A stretch of 64,000 nucleotides of DNA, taken from NCBI RefSeq assembly GCF_001905845.1, contig NZ_LIVZ01000015.1:124001-188000 (forward strand). The letters run 5' to 3'. The translations under genes were made by a program, and so were the position numbers. Below the pieces are notes generated by a model, which had not been told where the DNA came from, made no database searches, and saw only the letters and a program-made list of their open reading frames with translations. Positions 1 through 8,850 of this stretch are shown here, one piece after another; position 1 is the first letter of the stretch; every line of letters starts with the position of its first letter. Source of the stretch: Streptomyces sp. TSRI0107. Its GTDB lineage: Bacteria; Actinomycetota; Actinomycetes; Streptomycetales; Streptomycetaceae.

Positions 1-4
1 CGGA

Positions 5-2137
5 TCAGCGGCTGTGGACGCCCACTTCGTGGAGCGAGTAGCCCCAGCCGGTGCCGCGCTCCACGCCCTGGACACGGACGTGGCGGGCCGGCGTGGGCGT
101 GAACCGCGCGGTGTCCAGGCCGCCGTCACCGGCCGTCGTGGACCAGGCGGTCCGCCAGTTCACGCCGTCCGTGGAGAGCTCGACACGGTACGACTTCCCG
201 TACGCGCGTTCCCAGTCGAGGGTGACGCGGCCGACCAGCCGGGTGGCGCCCAGGTCGACGCGCAGCCACTGGCCGTCGCTCCACTCGCTGGCCCAGCGGG
301 TGTCCCGGGAGCCGTCGACGGCCCGGCCCGGCGCGTAGCTGGTGAAGGGGTTCCACCACTCGGTGGAACTGGCCGTGGCGGTGGCGCCGGCGGCCAGGTT
401 CGTCTCCGCCCGGTGTCCTTCGACGGCGCCCCAGGTGCCGAGGTAGGACTCGGCGCCGCGGAACAGGTCGTCGACCACGTCCCGGCCGCCGACCTGCCGG
501 ATGTCCTCGATCCAGTCGGGGACGAGCCCGTAGTGGGCGGCGCCGTCGGTGTTCAGGTCCCAGGTGCGTTCGCCGGTGGTCTGACGGTCGATGAGGGAGC
601 CGCCGTCGACGCTGCGGAACGGGTAGCGGACGGGGTTGCCGGTGTCGGCGCCCCGCGGGCCCGGCCAGCCGCCGACGCCGTTCATGTCGGTGCCGTAGCC
701 GTAGCCGGCGTCGTACTTCTCGCGCAGCGCGTCGGTGCGCCGGGCCTCGGCGACGAAGCCCTCGGAGCCGTGCATGTACTGGGCGATGAAGCCGCCGAGG
801 CGGTAGACGCGCTCGGTCCAGTCCTGGTCCATCCAGCTGTGCGAGGAGAGCACGCCCGGGTAGGACTCGGCCTCGAAGATGTCGAGCACCCGGCCGGTGG
901 CCTTGACGCTCATGTGGTCGATCTCGAGCATCATCTTGCGCTGCATCATGCCGCGCACGGCGTACTCGCCGAGCGCGGTGAGTCCGCGCGCGTTGCACCG
1001 GGCGTCCTCGTCGTACGAGGGGACGGCGACGCCCGCCGGGAGCCGCTTCTCGGCAGACGGGGCCGCGGCGAGGCCGATGGGGTTGTCGGCCTGCGGGCCG
1101 GTGCACTTCTCGGTCTTCCAGAAGGTGCCGGTGGACAGGAACTGGCCGACGTTGATGGCGGTGCCGAGCGTGCCGGAGTCGAAGCGGACGCCGCACAGCG
1201 CGTTGTCGAACTTGTGGCACAGGAACATGCTGCGCACGCCCAGCGCGTACAGCTCGTCCAGCCCCTTGTCGATGTCCTCCTTGCTGCACTGCGGCACGTC
1301 GAGGATCTGCTTGCAGCCGAAGGGCTCGGAGGTCTCGACGCCGAGGACCACGGCCAGCTTGCCCTGCTCGATCACCCGGCGGGCCTGCGCGCTGTCGGTG
1401 ACGACGCGGAACCAGCCCTTGCCGGGGCCGCCGTACATCCGGTCGACGTAGGCCTGGAGGTCGTAGGTCAGCTTGGCCTGGAGCCGGATGGAGGTCATCT
1501 CGTCGCAGCCGCGGTCCTTGAAGAAGTAGACCGAGCAGATCACGCCGTTGGTGACGAGGTCGTTGACGAGCACCCGCTGGCCGCCGCGCCAGGCGCGTTC
1601 CACCCAGGCGTAGTAGTTCTGCTGGTGGGTGAGGGAGTCGTGGGCGGGCCAGTCCTTGAAGGTGGGCCAGCCGACGGGGTCGTGCCTGCCGTCGCCGCCG
1701 TTGGTGATGAAGTCGAAGACCGCCAGCGATCCGTCGGGGTAGTGCTCGGAGCAGTCCTTGAGGGCGTCGGCGATGCCCGCCTCGGAGAAGGTCTTGCCGC
1801 AGATGAGCCGGCCGCCGAAGGCCTCGTTGGAGAACAGGTGGTTGTGGGCGTCGACGAATCCGCGCACCTCGCCCTGGGCGTCGGTGCCGGTGAAGGGCTC
1901 GCCGGTGACGCCGATCGCCGAGTCGGGGGCGGGGCGTGCGGTGGGGGTCCACCAGTCGGTTCCGGCCGCGGAGCTGGGCGCGGTGCCCAGGACCATGGCC
2001 AGGACGAGGAGCAGCAGCGCCGGTATGGTGGCGTGCTTCCGGCGGCGGTACGAGCGTCGAGCCACGGTCACTGCCCACGTCCCTCGGTCGACGGGATGCA
2101 CGGCCGACGAGCCGGGCACGCTCGCCTGGCTTGTCAT
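5..2137 (-). CDS. secreted amidohydrolase-like protein with C-terminal F5/8 type C (discoidin) domain
   Basis: A 710-residue protein. A basic stretch (RRSYRRRK, about residues 28-34) followed by a leucine-rich segment ending in SSAAG near residue 59 reads as a signal peptide, so export is expected. The middle has metal-hydrolase-like His/Asp clusters: DAHNHLF near residue 96, EIDHMS and SSHSWMDQDW further on. These resemble the amidohydrolase/renal-dipeptidase (M19) fold, but substrate is unknown. The last ~140 residues (ATASSTEWWNP, WLRVDLG, VELSTDGVNW) match the carbohydrate-binding F5/8 type C pattern. The listed ATG has no clear ribosome site; GTG codons near 2065-2071, just before the basic stretch, may be the true start. 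Stop lies 5 bases from the window edge, so the downstream neighbour is not visible. Family call is moderate, enzymatic role inferred. Confidence 0.75.
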   Translation of the reverse strand: MTSQASVPGSSAVHPVDRGTWAVTVARRSYRRRKHATIPALLLLVLAMVLGTAPSSAAGTDWWTPTARPAPDSAIGVTGEPFTGTDAQGEVRGFVDAHNHLFSNEAFGGRLICGKTFSEAGIADALKDCSEHYPDGSLAVFDFITNGGDGRHDPVGWPTFKDWPAHDSLTHQQNYYAWVERAWRGGQRVLVNDLVTNGVICSVYFFKDRGCDEMTSIRLQAKLTYDLQAYVDRMYGGPGKGWFRVVTDSAQARRVIEQGKLAVVLGVETSEPFGCKQILDVPQCSKEDIDKGLDELYALGVRSMFLCHKFDNALCGVRFDSGTLGTAINVGQFLSTGTFWKTEKCTGPQADNPIGLAAAPSAEKRLPAGVAVPSYDEDARCNARGLTALGEYAVRGMMQRKMMLEIDHMSVKATGRVLDIFEAESYPGVLSSHSWMDQDWTERVYRLGGFIAQYMHGSEGFVAEARRTDALREKYDAGYGYGTDMNGVGGWPGPRGADTGNPVRYPFRSVDGGSLIDRQTTGERTWDLNTDGAAHYGLVPDWIEDIRQVGGRDVVDDLFRGAESYLGTWGAVEGHRAETNLAAGATATASSTEWWNPFTSYAPGRAVDGSRDTRWASEWSDGQWLRVDLGATRLVGRVTLDWERAYGKSYRVELSTDGVNWRTAWSTTAGDGGLDTARFTPTPARHVRVQGVERGTGWGYSLHEVGVHSR

Positions 2138-2253
2138 GTCCGGCGCAAGGTAGCCGACAGGATCGCCGGGGGCGCCCGAAGAGTCAAGATGCGTGCGGCA
2201 ACCATCGGAGGCCGGACCCGTCGGGCCCGGACCCGTCGGCGAGACTGGACCCC

Positions 2254-2982
2254 GTGAACGACTACCGCCTGGTCCACCAGGAACCCGCTCCGGAGCACTA
2301 CGGACGGCTGCGCGTGCGGACCGCCGACCTCGGCCCGGCCCAGTGGCTCGTCGAACGAGCCGCCGAGCACGGCGCGTTGGGGATCGTGGCCGGCGTGGCC
2401 GCGCCGGGCTTCGACGCCTACGTCCGGGTGCTGCACCCGGCCTCGCTGGAAGAACGGCCGGTGCGCTGGGCGACGGTGGCCGCGGCCCACGGACGTACGG
2501 TCACGCCGACCACCCGCTGGCACGAACTGACCGGGATGGACGACACCTACCAGAACGCCTCCGAGTACGGCCTGCCCGGCGTCTGGGACGAGCACCCGGC
2601 GGAGGGCCCGACGCCGCCCGCCGTCGCCGAGGCCCTGATCCCCGTCCTGGCCCGGCACACCCGCACTCCGGACCGGTGCTGGTACGGCCTCTGGAACGGC
2701 TACGGGCGCTGGGACTTCGACCGGTTCCCCTCCTTCGAGACGCCCGGCCGGGACGAGGTGCTGCTCACCGGCACCCTCGCCGACGCCGTCTCCCCCGTCA
2801 CCGTCGACGAGTTCGCCGAGCTGCCCGACCTGTGGTGGCCGCAGGACCGCGCCTGGTGCGTGGGCGGTGACGTGGACCTGGTCAGCACCTACGTCGGCGG
2901 CTCCGCGGAACTGATCGCCGACCTGCTGGCCGACCCGGACCTGGAGACGTACCCGGTCACGGCGGACGACCGGATGGGCTGA
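2254..2982 (+). CDS. hypothetical protein (about 242 aa)
   Basis: A soluble, Trp- and Pro-rich protein with no signal peptide or membrane segment. I chose GTG 2254 (reads NDYRLVHQEP) because the upstream part of the open frame lies opposite the 5' end of the neighbouring gene and has low-complexity Arg/Pro composition. Features such as CWYGLWNGYG, the ending WWPQDRAWCVGGDVDLVSTYVGG and a final acidic tail look like a conserved actinobacterial family, but I cannot name a domain. It is divergent from the amidohydrolase-like gene (116 bp apart) and convergent with the VOC gene (18 bp apart). Function unknown. Confidence 0.7.
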   Translation: MNDYRLVHQEPAPEHYGRLRVRTADLGPAQWLVERAAEHGALGIVAGVAAPGFDAYVRVLHPASLEERPVRWATVAAAHGRTVTPTTRWHELTGMDDTYQNASEYGLPGVWDEHPAEGPTPPAVAEALIPVLARHTRTPDRCWYGLWNGYGRWDFDRFPSFETPGRDEVLLTGTLADAVSPVTVDEFAELPDLWWPQDRAWCVGGDVDLVSTYVGGSAELIADLLADPDLETYPVTADDRMG

Positions 2983-3000
2983 CCGGGAGCGACGGCCGGG

Positions 3001-3396
3001 TCAGCTCTCCTGGATCACGGAGAGGACGTTCCCCGCCGGGTCGGTGAACCACGCGATCGCCGCGGGGCCGTCGCCGTCGCCGGCCCGGACGACGCCCTTC
3101 TCGTCGTGGTCGAACCCGGTGTAGCGCTCCAGGGTGACGCCTCGCCGCTCCAGCTCCGCGACCGCCGCGTCGATGTCGTCCACGGGGAAGTTGAGGATCG
3201 TGAACGACGCCGGGGTGTGCGTCTCCTTCGGGTAGACGAGGACGTTCGCGCCGCCGCCCAGCCTCAGGGTCAGGAGCCGCATGTCGCCCTGCCCGGTCTC
3301 CTCGACCCGCAGGCCCAGCTTCTCGCCGTAGAAGCGGCGGGCCGCGTCGAGATCGTCGACCGAGAAGCCGCTGAACGCCTGCGCCTGTCCGAACAT
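3001..3396 (-). CDS. VOC-family (glyoxalase/bleomycin-resistance/dioxygenase fold) protein
   Basis: 131 residues, the usual size of a single-module VOC protein. The pattern FSGFSVDDLDAARRFYGEKLGL at the N-terminus and ILNFPVDDIDAAVAEL in the middle are the two beta-alpha-beta-beta-beta repeats of the fold, and the end (DPAGNVLSVIQ) is the common closing strand. An AAGGAG ribosome site sits about 9 bases before the ATG. Members bind metal or small molecules and include lyases, dioxygenases and antibiotic-binding proteins; nothing here identifies the substrate. Stands alone, convergent with the hypothetical gene at 2254. Confidence 0.88.
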   Translation of the reverse strand: MFGQAQAFSGFSVDDLDAARRFYGEKLGLRVEETGQGDMRLLTLRLGGGANVLVYPKETHTPASFTILNFPVDDIDAAVAELERRGVTLERYTGFDHDEKGVVRAGDGDGPAAIAWFTDPAGNVLSVIQES

Positions 3397-3542
3397 GCCG
3401 TCTGTCTCCTTCGCTGGTGGAGCGTCCTGGCCTCTCAGGGCACACCACCCGCGCCGCGGCCCGGACCGCCGCCACGCGGGCGGCGTCCGGATGGTGGTGC
3501 GCTCTTCACCCTCACGAAGCGGTGGCCGGTCCCCGCCGTGCC

Positions 3543-3574
3543 GGGGCCTCGCCGCGAGGGGGCCTCGCCGCGAG
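3543..3574. repeat. two tandem 16-bp units, each with a CCTCG-CCG-CGAGG palindrome
   Basis: GGGGCCTCGCCGCGAG occurs twice head to tail at 3543-3558 and 3559-3574. Each copy can fold into a small hairpin. It lies in the 297-bp gap between the divergent VOC gene and M4 protease gene, 120 bp before the protease start, so it may be a paired operator or a chance duplication. Confidence 0.6.
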
Positions 3575-3693
3575 GGGCCGGAAGTGATCCGTGGAAACCC
3601 ACGCCCCGTTGATGACTCGTGGCGTCATCGGTTTCATTGCTCCGCCCGGCGGTGACCGCCGCCGGGTTCGGACCCGTGAGGGATGGGGGGACC

Positions 3694-6540
3694 GTGGGCC
3701 GGTCCAGAGCGAGATCGGAAAGACGGGCGGGGTTATCCAGAGCACGAAGAGGCGGCATATCCGGTGCGGCGGCGCTGATCGGCGTCGCCGCACTCGTCGT
3801 CCCGGTGCTGCCCGCCCAGGCGACGGCGGCGGAGGCGGCGCCCGTGCCGCCGAGTCCGGGAGAGGTGATTCCCGGGCAGAGCACTCGGACGCCCGCCCTG
3901 GTGGAGGGCATCCGGGAGCAGGCCCCGGCGGCACGGAACGCGGCGGGCGCGGCGCGGGCGTACCTCGCCGAGCGGCGGGACCGCTACCGGATCGCGGACG
4001 CCGGGCGGGACCTGGAGCCCGTGGGGACGGTCACGGCGGACGACGGCCAGGAGACCGTACGGCTGCGGCAGACGCACCGCGGCGTGCCGGTCCTCGGCGG
4101 CGAGTACGTGGTGCGCATGGAGCGGGAGCGGGACGGCGGACGGGTCGTCACCGGCACGTCGGGCCGGTACTTCACCGGGCTGCGCACGGACACCACGGCG
4201 GAGGTCGACGACGCGCTCGCCGTCGAGCGGGCGGTCGACGCCGTCCTCGCCGAGCTGGGCACGGAGCGGTTCACCGCGTACGAGGCGGCCGAGGAGGGCG
4301 GGACGCCGCTCACCGGCACCTCCCACGGCCTGGTCGTCCTGCCCACCGGTACCGGTACGCTCACCCGGCACATCACCGTGCGCGGCGACGACCCGGCGCT
4401 CGGGGAGCCGGTACTGCGCGAGGTGTACGTCGACGCACGGGCCGGCTATCCGGTCCTCCAGTACAGCGGTATCAAGACGTTCGGCGCGCCCCGGGCGGCG
4501 ACGGAGGGGGCGGCGGCCGGCCGCCGCGCCGGTGAACCCGTCGCCGCGGAGGCGGGTTCCGGCGTCAAGCTGGACGGTACGGCGGTCGGCCTCCAGGTCA
4601 CGCACGACGAGGGGCGCGGCGCCTACGTGCTGCGCGACCGCTCCCGCCTGCCGCAGGACACCGGCAACGTCCTCGCCACCTGGGACGCGCGCGGCAAGTG
4701 GGCCAGTCAATGGGCCGGCGCCTGGCCCGAGACCATCGACGAGTTCGCCTCGCCCACACCCGCGTTCGGCGCCGAGGCGACCGAGGCGGGCGCGGTGGAC
4801 GCGCACTGGGCCGCCGGGGAGGTGTACGACTACTACAAGGCGAGGCACGGCCGGGACAGCCTGGACGGGCGGGGCATGACGGTCGACTCCCTCGTCGGCG
4901 TCACCGACTACGGGCAGCCGTACGTCAACGCCTTCTGGGACGGCCGGAAGATGGTGTACGGCTCCGGCGACGCCGAATACCGTCCGCTCTCCGCCGCACT
5001 GGACGTCGTCGGGCACGAGATGACCCACGGTGTCGTCGAGCACTCCGCCGATCTCGTCTACGCCGGCCAGTCCGGCGCCCTGAACGAGGCGATCGCCGAC
5101 TACTTCGGCAACGCCATCGAGACGGACGTGCTCGGCATCCCCATGGACAGCCCGGACTCCGGGCTGGTGGGTGAGGCGCTGTGCCGCACCAAGGCCCCGC
5201 GCGACTGCGCCTTCCGCGACCTCGACGACGGGCGGACCACCACCGCGTCCTTCCTCGGCGTGGGCTTCGGCACCGACAACGGCGGCGTCCACCTCAACTC
5301 GACGATCTTCGCCGGTGCCTTGTGGGACATCCGCCGGGACCTCGGCCCCGAACTCGCCGACCGGATCGTCTACAAGGCGCTCACGGAGTACCTCACCCCG
5401 CTCGACGGCTTCACCCAGGGACGGAACGCGGTGATCGCGGCCGCCAAGGACCTGAAGGCGGGCGGGCAGGACCTGACGGCCGTCCGGCGGGCCTTCGACG
5501 CCCATGGCATCGTGCCCAACTGGGAGCTGGCCCTCGGCATCGACTCCGACCTGGTGCTCGAGCGCGTCAACACCTACGACTCGCGCCTGGGCGCGGGCGG
5601 CGGCTGGTGGGCGGCCTCCAGATCGAACGAGGACGGCTCGGAGCCGTACTCGGTGTGGGCGGGGCGCACGGACGGAAAGGGGCAGCTGAGACTGATGAGC
5701 CCCAACGACGGCCGCTATCACGTGAACCCGGCCACCGACGGGAAGACCGTGGTGTGGGTGGCGTACGGGTCCGGCCCGGTGGAGGTCCTGGCCCGGCCGC
5801 TGGCGGGCGGGCCCGTAAAGACGCTGTGGTCCGGCCGGAGCACCGGCTCCGCGGTGGCCGTCGAGGGCGACGTCGTGACGTTCGAGCACCACAACCACGG
5901 CGGGAGACGCGGGGTGACGTATCTGAGTCTGAAGGACCCCGAGAACAAGGTGTCGCTCGGCGGGGGCACCTACAGTTCGGCGTTCTTCCCGTCACTGAGC
6001 CACGGCAGGATCGCCTACCAGACACGGCACCGGGTGTCGGGCAGCACGTACGAGTACGCGACCCGGGTGCTCGATGTGGCGACCGGCGAGAGCACGGTGG
6101 TCCACCAGGCGGCCCCGGGGGCCGGTCTGGGGCCGACGGCGGTCAACGGCGGGCACGTGTACTGGCTGCTCGACGAGATCGGCCAGAACGGCACGACGGC
6201 GCTGCGCCGTGCCGCGCTCGACGGCTCGGGCGTCACGGACCTCAGCCCGGAGACCGGCCCGGCGGCCCTGAACGTCCGTGACGTGACGGCCTCGGAGGAG
6301 GCGGTGACGATGGAGGCCCGGACACCGGTCCCCGAGTTCCGCAACGAGTACCTCGCCAAGCTCTGGCAGTTCGCGGCGGATGCCGACGGCGGGGACCCGC
6401 GCCGCAGCCGGGTCTCCTGCAACCGGGGCGAGCAGCTCTCGGCCGCGGCGGCCGACGGCACCCGGGTGCTGTGGCTCGACGCCACCACGGGCGTCAGCAA
6501 CGTGGTGACCCGGAAGCGGCCGACCGGCAAGTGCGGCTGA
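3694..6540 (+). CDS. secreted M4-family (thermolysin-like) zinc metalloprotease with C-terminal propeller-like extension
   Basis: About 948 residues. A signal peptide (Arg-rich start, AALIGVAALVVPVLPAQATA) is followed by an FTP/PepSY-type propeptide. The catalytic domain carries HEMTH (zinc ligands His441 and His445, catalytic Glu442) and the third ligand in ALNEAIADYFGN (Glu465), the M4 signature. After roughly residue 620 comes a ~330-residue region of repeated short strands (WWAASRSNEDGS, TDGKTVVWV, VAVEGDVVTFEH) resembling a TolB/propeller module, longer than a standard thermolysin. GTG 3694 is preferred over an in-frame GTG at 3619 because a GGGGGGA site precedes it. Codon 14 (3733-3735) is TTA, so translation should depend on the bldA leucyl-tRNA, fitting a developmentally timed exoenzyme. 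A strong hairpin follows the stop. Confidence 0.9.
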   Translation: MGRSRARSERRAGLSRARRGGISGAAALIGVAALVVPVLPAQATAAEAAPVPPSPGEVIPGQSTRTPALVEGIREQAPAARNAAGAARAYLAERRDRYRIADAGRDLEPVGTVTADDGQETVRLRQTHRGVPVLGGEYVVRMERERDGGRVVTGTSGRYFTGLRTDTTAEVDDALAVERAVDAVLAELGTERFTAYEAAEEGGTPLTGTSHGLVVLPTGTGTLTRHITVRGDDPALGEPVLREVYVDARAGYPVLQYSGIKTFGAPRAATEGAAAGRRAGEPVAAEAGSGVKLDGTAVGLQVTHDEGRGAYVLRDRSRLPQDTGNVLATWDARGKWASQWAGAWPETIDEFASPTPAFGAEATEAGAVDAHWAAGEVYDYYKARHGRDSLDGRGMTVDSLVGVTDYGQPYVNAFWDGRKMVYGSGDAEYRPLSAALDVVGHEMTHGVVEHSADLVYAGQSGALNEAIADYFGNAIETDVLGIPMDSPDSGLVGEALCRTKAPRDCAFRDLDDGRTTTASFLGVGFGTDNGGVHLNSTIFAGALWDIRRDLGPELADRIVYKALTEYLTPLDGFTQGRNAVIAAAKDLKAGGQDLTAVRRAFDAHGIVPNWELALGIDSDLVLERVNTYDSRLGAGGGWWAASRSNEDGSEPYSVWAGRTDGKGQLRLMSPNDGRYHVNPATDGKTVVWVAYGSGPVEVLARPLAGGPVKTLWSGRSTGSAVAVEGDVVTFEHHNHGGRRGVTYLSLKDPENKVSLGGGTYSSAFFPSLSHGRIAYQTRHRVSGSTYEYATRVLDVATGESTVVHQAAPGAGLGPTAVNGGHVYWLLDEIGQNGTTALRRAALDGSGVTDLSPETGPAALNVRDVTASEEAVTMEARTPVPEFRNEYLAKLWQFAADADGGDPRRSRVSCNRGEQLSAAAADGTRVLWLDATTGVSNVVTRKRPTGKCG

Positions 6541-6556
6541 CGTAAGCGGGCAGGCG

Positions 6557-6590
6557 GCCGGCCCGGCGGGCGGAACCCCGCCGGGCCGGC
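6557..6590 (+). terminator. intrinsic-type hairpin after the M4 protease gene
   Basis: Perfect 14-bp inverted repeat (GCCGGCCCGGCGGG at 6557-6570 and its complement at 6577-6590) with a 6-base loop, 16 bp after the stop codon. There is no U-tract, as is normal in Streptomyces. Confidence 0.75.
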
Positions 6591-6613
6591 GGCCTCCTCG
6601 ATGCGGCCTGCAC

Positions 6614-6700
6614 GGCCTGTGTGGCCGTGTGGCCTGTGTGGCCGTGTGGCCGTGTGGCCTGTGTGGCCGTGTGGCCTGTGTGGCCTGTGCGCGGCCTGTG
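6614..6700. repeat. degenerate GTGTGGCC / CTGTGTGGCC short tandem repeat
   Basis: About 87 bp built from 8- to 10-bp units of GTGTGGCC and TGTGTGGCC in irregular alternation, ending 1-2 bp from the stop codon of the DUF4118 gene on the opposite strand. Such a tract is prone to slippage and probably varies in copy number between strains. Confidence 0.85.
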
Positions 6701-6701
6701 T

Positions 6702-7127
6702 TCAGAGGCCGCGCGGATCACAGTCCGCTTCCGGCACCGCGACGCGGCGGTAGGCGGCGTGGGCGTGATGGAGGCGGGCCAGTGTCGTGCCCAGCAGGGC
6801 CGCGGCGAGCAGGCAGGTGAGCCAGAACATGTCGCGGTGCCCGGTCCAGGTGAGGATGCCGAGGGGCGGGACGGCGAAGCCGTTGAGGAACAGCCAGCAC
6901 AGGACGGCCGTGCCGGGGGCCGCGGCGAAGTGGGCGCGCAGGCCCAGCAGCGCGGCGAGCAGGGACAGACCGGTCAGGGCGAGCGACGGCCGGCCGGGGC
7001 CGACGAGGGTGTTGAGGACCGCCACCGTCAGCAGCGCGCCGACGGACGCCGTGGCCCACACCAGCGGTGTGGCGACGGGCCTGGGAACGGGCCGGGCCCC
7101 GGTGCTGAACGACACCCACTCAACCAT
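6702..7127 (-). CDS. small membrane protein with DUF4118 (KdpD-type transmembrane) region
   Basis: 141 residues from ATG 7127 (MVEWVSFSTG); an upstream in-frame start at 7232 would run into the next gene. Four hydrophobic segments follow a short cytoplasmic head: ATASVGALLTVAVLNTLVG, LALTGLSLLAALLGL, TAVLCWLFLNGFAVPP, and MFWLTCLLAAALLGTTLARL. The FNFFxxPP-like turn (LNGFAVPP) and the following PLGILTWTG are the hallmark of the DUF4118 domain found in the KdpD sensor kinase, but no kinase or USP domain is attached. It may act as a stand-alone sensor or structural membrane protein. Its 5' end is 64 bp from the divergent TrkA-C gene, so the two may share a control region. Confidence 0.72.
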   Translation of the reverse strand: MVEWVSFSTGARPVPRPVATPLVWATASVGALLTVAVLNTLVGPGRPSLALTGLSLLAALLGLRAHFAAAPGTAVLCWLFLNGFAVPPLGILTWTGHRDMFWLTCLLAAALLGTTLARLHHAHAAYRRVAVPEADCDPRGL

Positions 7128-7191
7128 GCTCGTTAGGGTGTCATCGAACGACCGGTCGAAGTAACGCCCCAACCAGACAGGGGAGACACTC

Positions 7192-7677
7192 GTGGGCGCT
7201 GCGCGCATGAGCAGTACGCCGTTGCCGGGCATCGGCGTGCGCTACGACCTGACCACGCGGGAGCGGCGCCGGCTGTCGGTGGTCGCCCACCGCGACGGTG
7301 CCCGCACGGTGAACGCGTACCAGGAGGACGATCCGGACGCCTGCGCGCTGTCCGTGCGGCTGACCTCGGCGGAGGCCGCGACGCTCGTGGATGCGCTGAT
7401 GCCCGCGCACCACAGCCCGAACCTGCTGTCGACGACCGAGCTGGGGCTGGTGGCGGAGCGGATCACGCTGTCGGCGGGGTCGCACTGGAACGGCCGGCTG
7501 CTGGGCGAGACCCGGATGCGTACGGAGACCGGGGTGTCGATCGTGGCCGTACTGCGCCGTGCCGAGGCGATCCCCTCCCCCGGGCCGGACTTCCGGCTGT
7601 CCGGCGGCGACACCCTGATCGTGATCGGCACGCGCGAGGGCGTGGAGGCCGCCGCGGTGATTCTCGGGCGGGAGTGA
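7192..7677 (+). CDS. cation:proton antiporter regulatory subunit with TrkA-C (RCK_C) domain
   Basis: 161 residues. A GGGAG site precedes GTG 7192; ATG 7207 is an alternative start. The N-terminal half (GVRYDLTTRERRRLSVV, then an acidic linker and LSVRLTSAEAATLVDAL) is the YhaT/KhtT-like region. The C-terminal ~75 residues (ITLSAGSHWNGRLLGE, TGVSIVAVLRR, DFRLSGGDTLIVIGTREGVE) are a canonical TrkA-C ligand-binding fold. In actinomycetes this protein is normally encoded directly beside a CPA2 antiporter and gates it in response to a nucleotide or pH. Here the antiporter is nearby at 8851 but on the other strand and separated by a regulator gene, an unusual arrangement. Convergent with the PucR-type gene (19 bp). 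Confidence 0.9.
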   Translation: MGAARMSSTPLPGIGVRYDLTTRERRRLSVVAHRDGARTVNAYQEDDPDACALSVRLTSAEAATLVDALMPAHHSPNLLSTTELGLVAERITLSAGSHWNGRLLGETRMRTETGVSIVAVLRRAEAIPSPGPDFRLSGGDTLIVIGTREGVEAAAVILGRE

Positions 7678-7696
7678 GCCGTCGGCGCGCCGCCGC

Positions 7697-8752
7697 TCAC
7701 AGCGGCCGGGCCGGCCAGTCGAGCAGGCGGGCGCCGAGAACCGCGGTCTGCAGGGTGTAGCGGTGGGCGGGGTCGGTGGGGTCGGTGCCGGTCAGGGTGT
7801 GGACGCGGGCCAGGCGGTACGTCAGGGCCCGGACGCTCAGTGACAGGCGGCGGGCGGTCTCGGCGGCCACGCAGCCGGTGTCGAAGTAGGCGGCCAGCGT
7901 GTCGAGCAGCGGCCGGGCCCCGCCGCGGGCCTGCTCCAGCGGGCTGAGGGTGCCGCGCACGAGGTCCACCAGGGCCTGCCGGTCACGGGCCAGGACGGGG
8001 AAGACCAGCAGGTCGGCGGCGCGTAGCAGCGGCTCGTCGAAGCCCATGCGCGCGGCGACGTCGAGGGCGTTGAGGGCTTCCTCGTAGCTGTGTCCGATGC
8101 CGATGGCGCCGGGGCGGGGGCGGCCGAGGGCGACCCGGCCGCCGCCGGTGGCGGCGCGGGCCTGTTCGGCGAAGTGGGTCAGGACGTCGTCCTGGTCGCC
8201 GGGGGCGACGCAGACCATCCGGCCGCCCTTGGTGGTGAACAGGATCCGCCGGTTCTCGAAACGGCCGAACAGCGCCTCCTGCACCTGGCGGGGCACGCGG
8301 TCGGTCTCGTCGTACTTGGCGGGTCCTTCGGCGACGGCGACGGCGTGGGCGCGCGACAGGCGCAGCCCGAACCGTTCGGCGCGCGCGGCGAGGTGGCCGG
8401 CGTCGCCGCGGCCGTGGAGCAGGTCGTCGATGAACTCCCGTCTGGCCGCCTCCTCCTGGCGTACGACCAGGCGCTGGGCGTGCTCGTAGCCGTCCGCGAA
8501 GGCGTCCAGGGCCTGCTGCATGACGGACAGGACGCTGTCCGGGGCGGCCGCGGCGGGCCAGCCGGTGCGGCTGGCCGCGAGATGCTCGCGGACCAGCACC
8601 CGCCAGCTGTGGCCCGACGCGGCGGCGCGGGCGCCCAGTTCGCGGCGGGAGCTCAGTTCCTCACGGGTGAGGCGGCGGCCGGTGGCGGCGGCTTCCGCCA
8701 GGATCCGGACGTAGCCGTCGAGGAACTCACCAGGCGTGTCGTGCACGGTCAC
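7697..8752 (-). CDS. PucR/CdaR-type transcriptional regulator
   Basis: 351 residues starting at GTG 8752, chosen because GGAGG lies immediately upstream with good spacing. The first ~130 residues are helical (RREEAARREFIDDLL region). The middle (ALFGRFENRRILFTTKGG, ALGRPRPGAIGIGHSYEEA) is the GGDEF-like CdaR domain. The C-terminus (LDTLAAYFDTGCVAAETARRL followed by RALTYRLARV) is the PucR helix-turn-helix. Such regulators usually control neighbouring transport or catabolic genes. It lies 98 bp downstream of, and in the same orientation as, the CPA2 antiporter, so it may be co-transcribed and may regulate the antiporter. Confidence 0.88.
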   Translation of the reverse strand: MTVHDTPGEFLDGYVRILAEAAATGRRLTREELSSRRELGARAAASGHSWRVLVREHLAASRTGWPAAAAPDSVLSVMQQALDAFADGYEHAQRLVVRQEEAARREFIDDLLHGRGDAGHLAARAERFGLRLSRAHAVAVAEGPAKYDETDRVPRQVQEALFGRFENRRILFTTKGGRMVCVAPGDQDDVLTHFAEQARAATGGGRVALGRPRPGAIGIGHSYEEALNALDVAARMGFDEPLLRAADLLVFPVLARDRQALVDLVRGTLSPLEQARGGARPLLDTLAAYFDTGCVAAETARRLSLSVRALTYRLARVHTLTGTDPTDPAHRYTLQTAVLGARLLDWPARPL

Positions 8753-8850
8753 AATGCCTCCTGCCCATGGCCGGGTCGGCGGGTCCTGCCTCGGGTGTGG
8801 GGCGTCCACCGGCCGGACCCGCCTGATCCTGAAGCCGGTCGCCACCGCTG

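Noticed and set aside
14..2257. 747-residue open frame on the plus strand
   Set aside because: Shadow of the amidohydrolase-like gene; Ala/Gly/Val-rich composition with no domain, as expected for the antisense of high-GC coding DNA.
3733..5898. 721-residue frame opposite the M4 protease
   Set aside because: Antisense shadow; the plus strand has an intact HEMTH protease with TTA and signal peptide.
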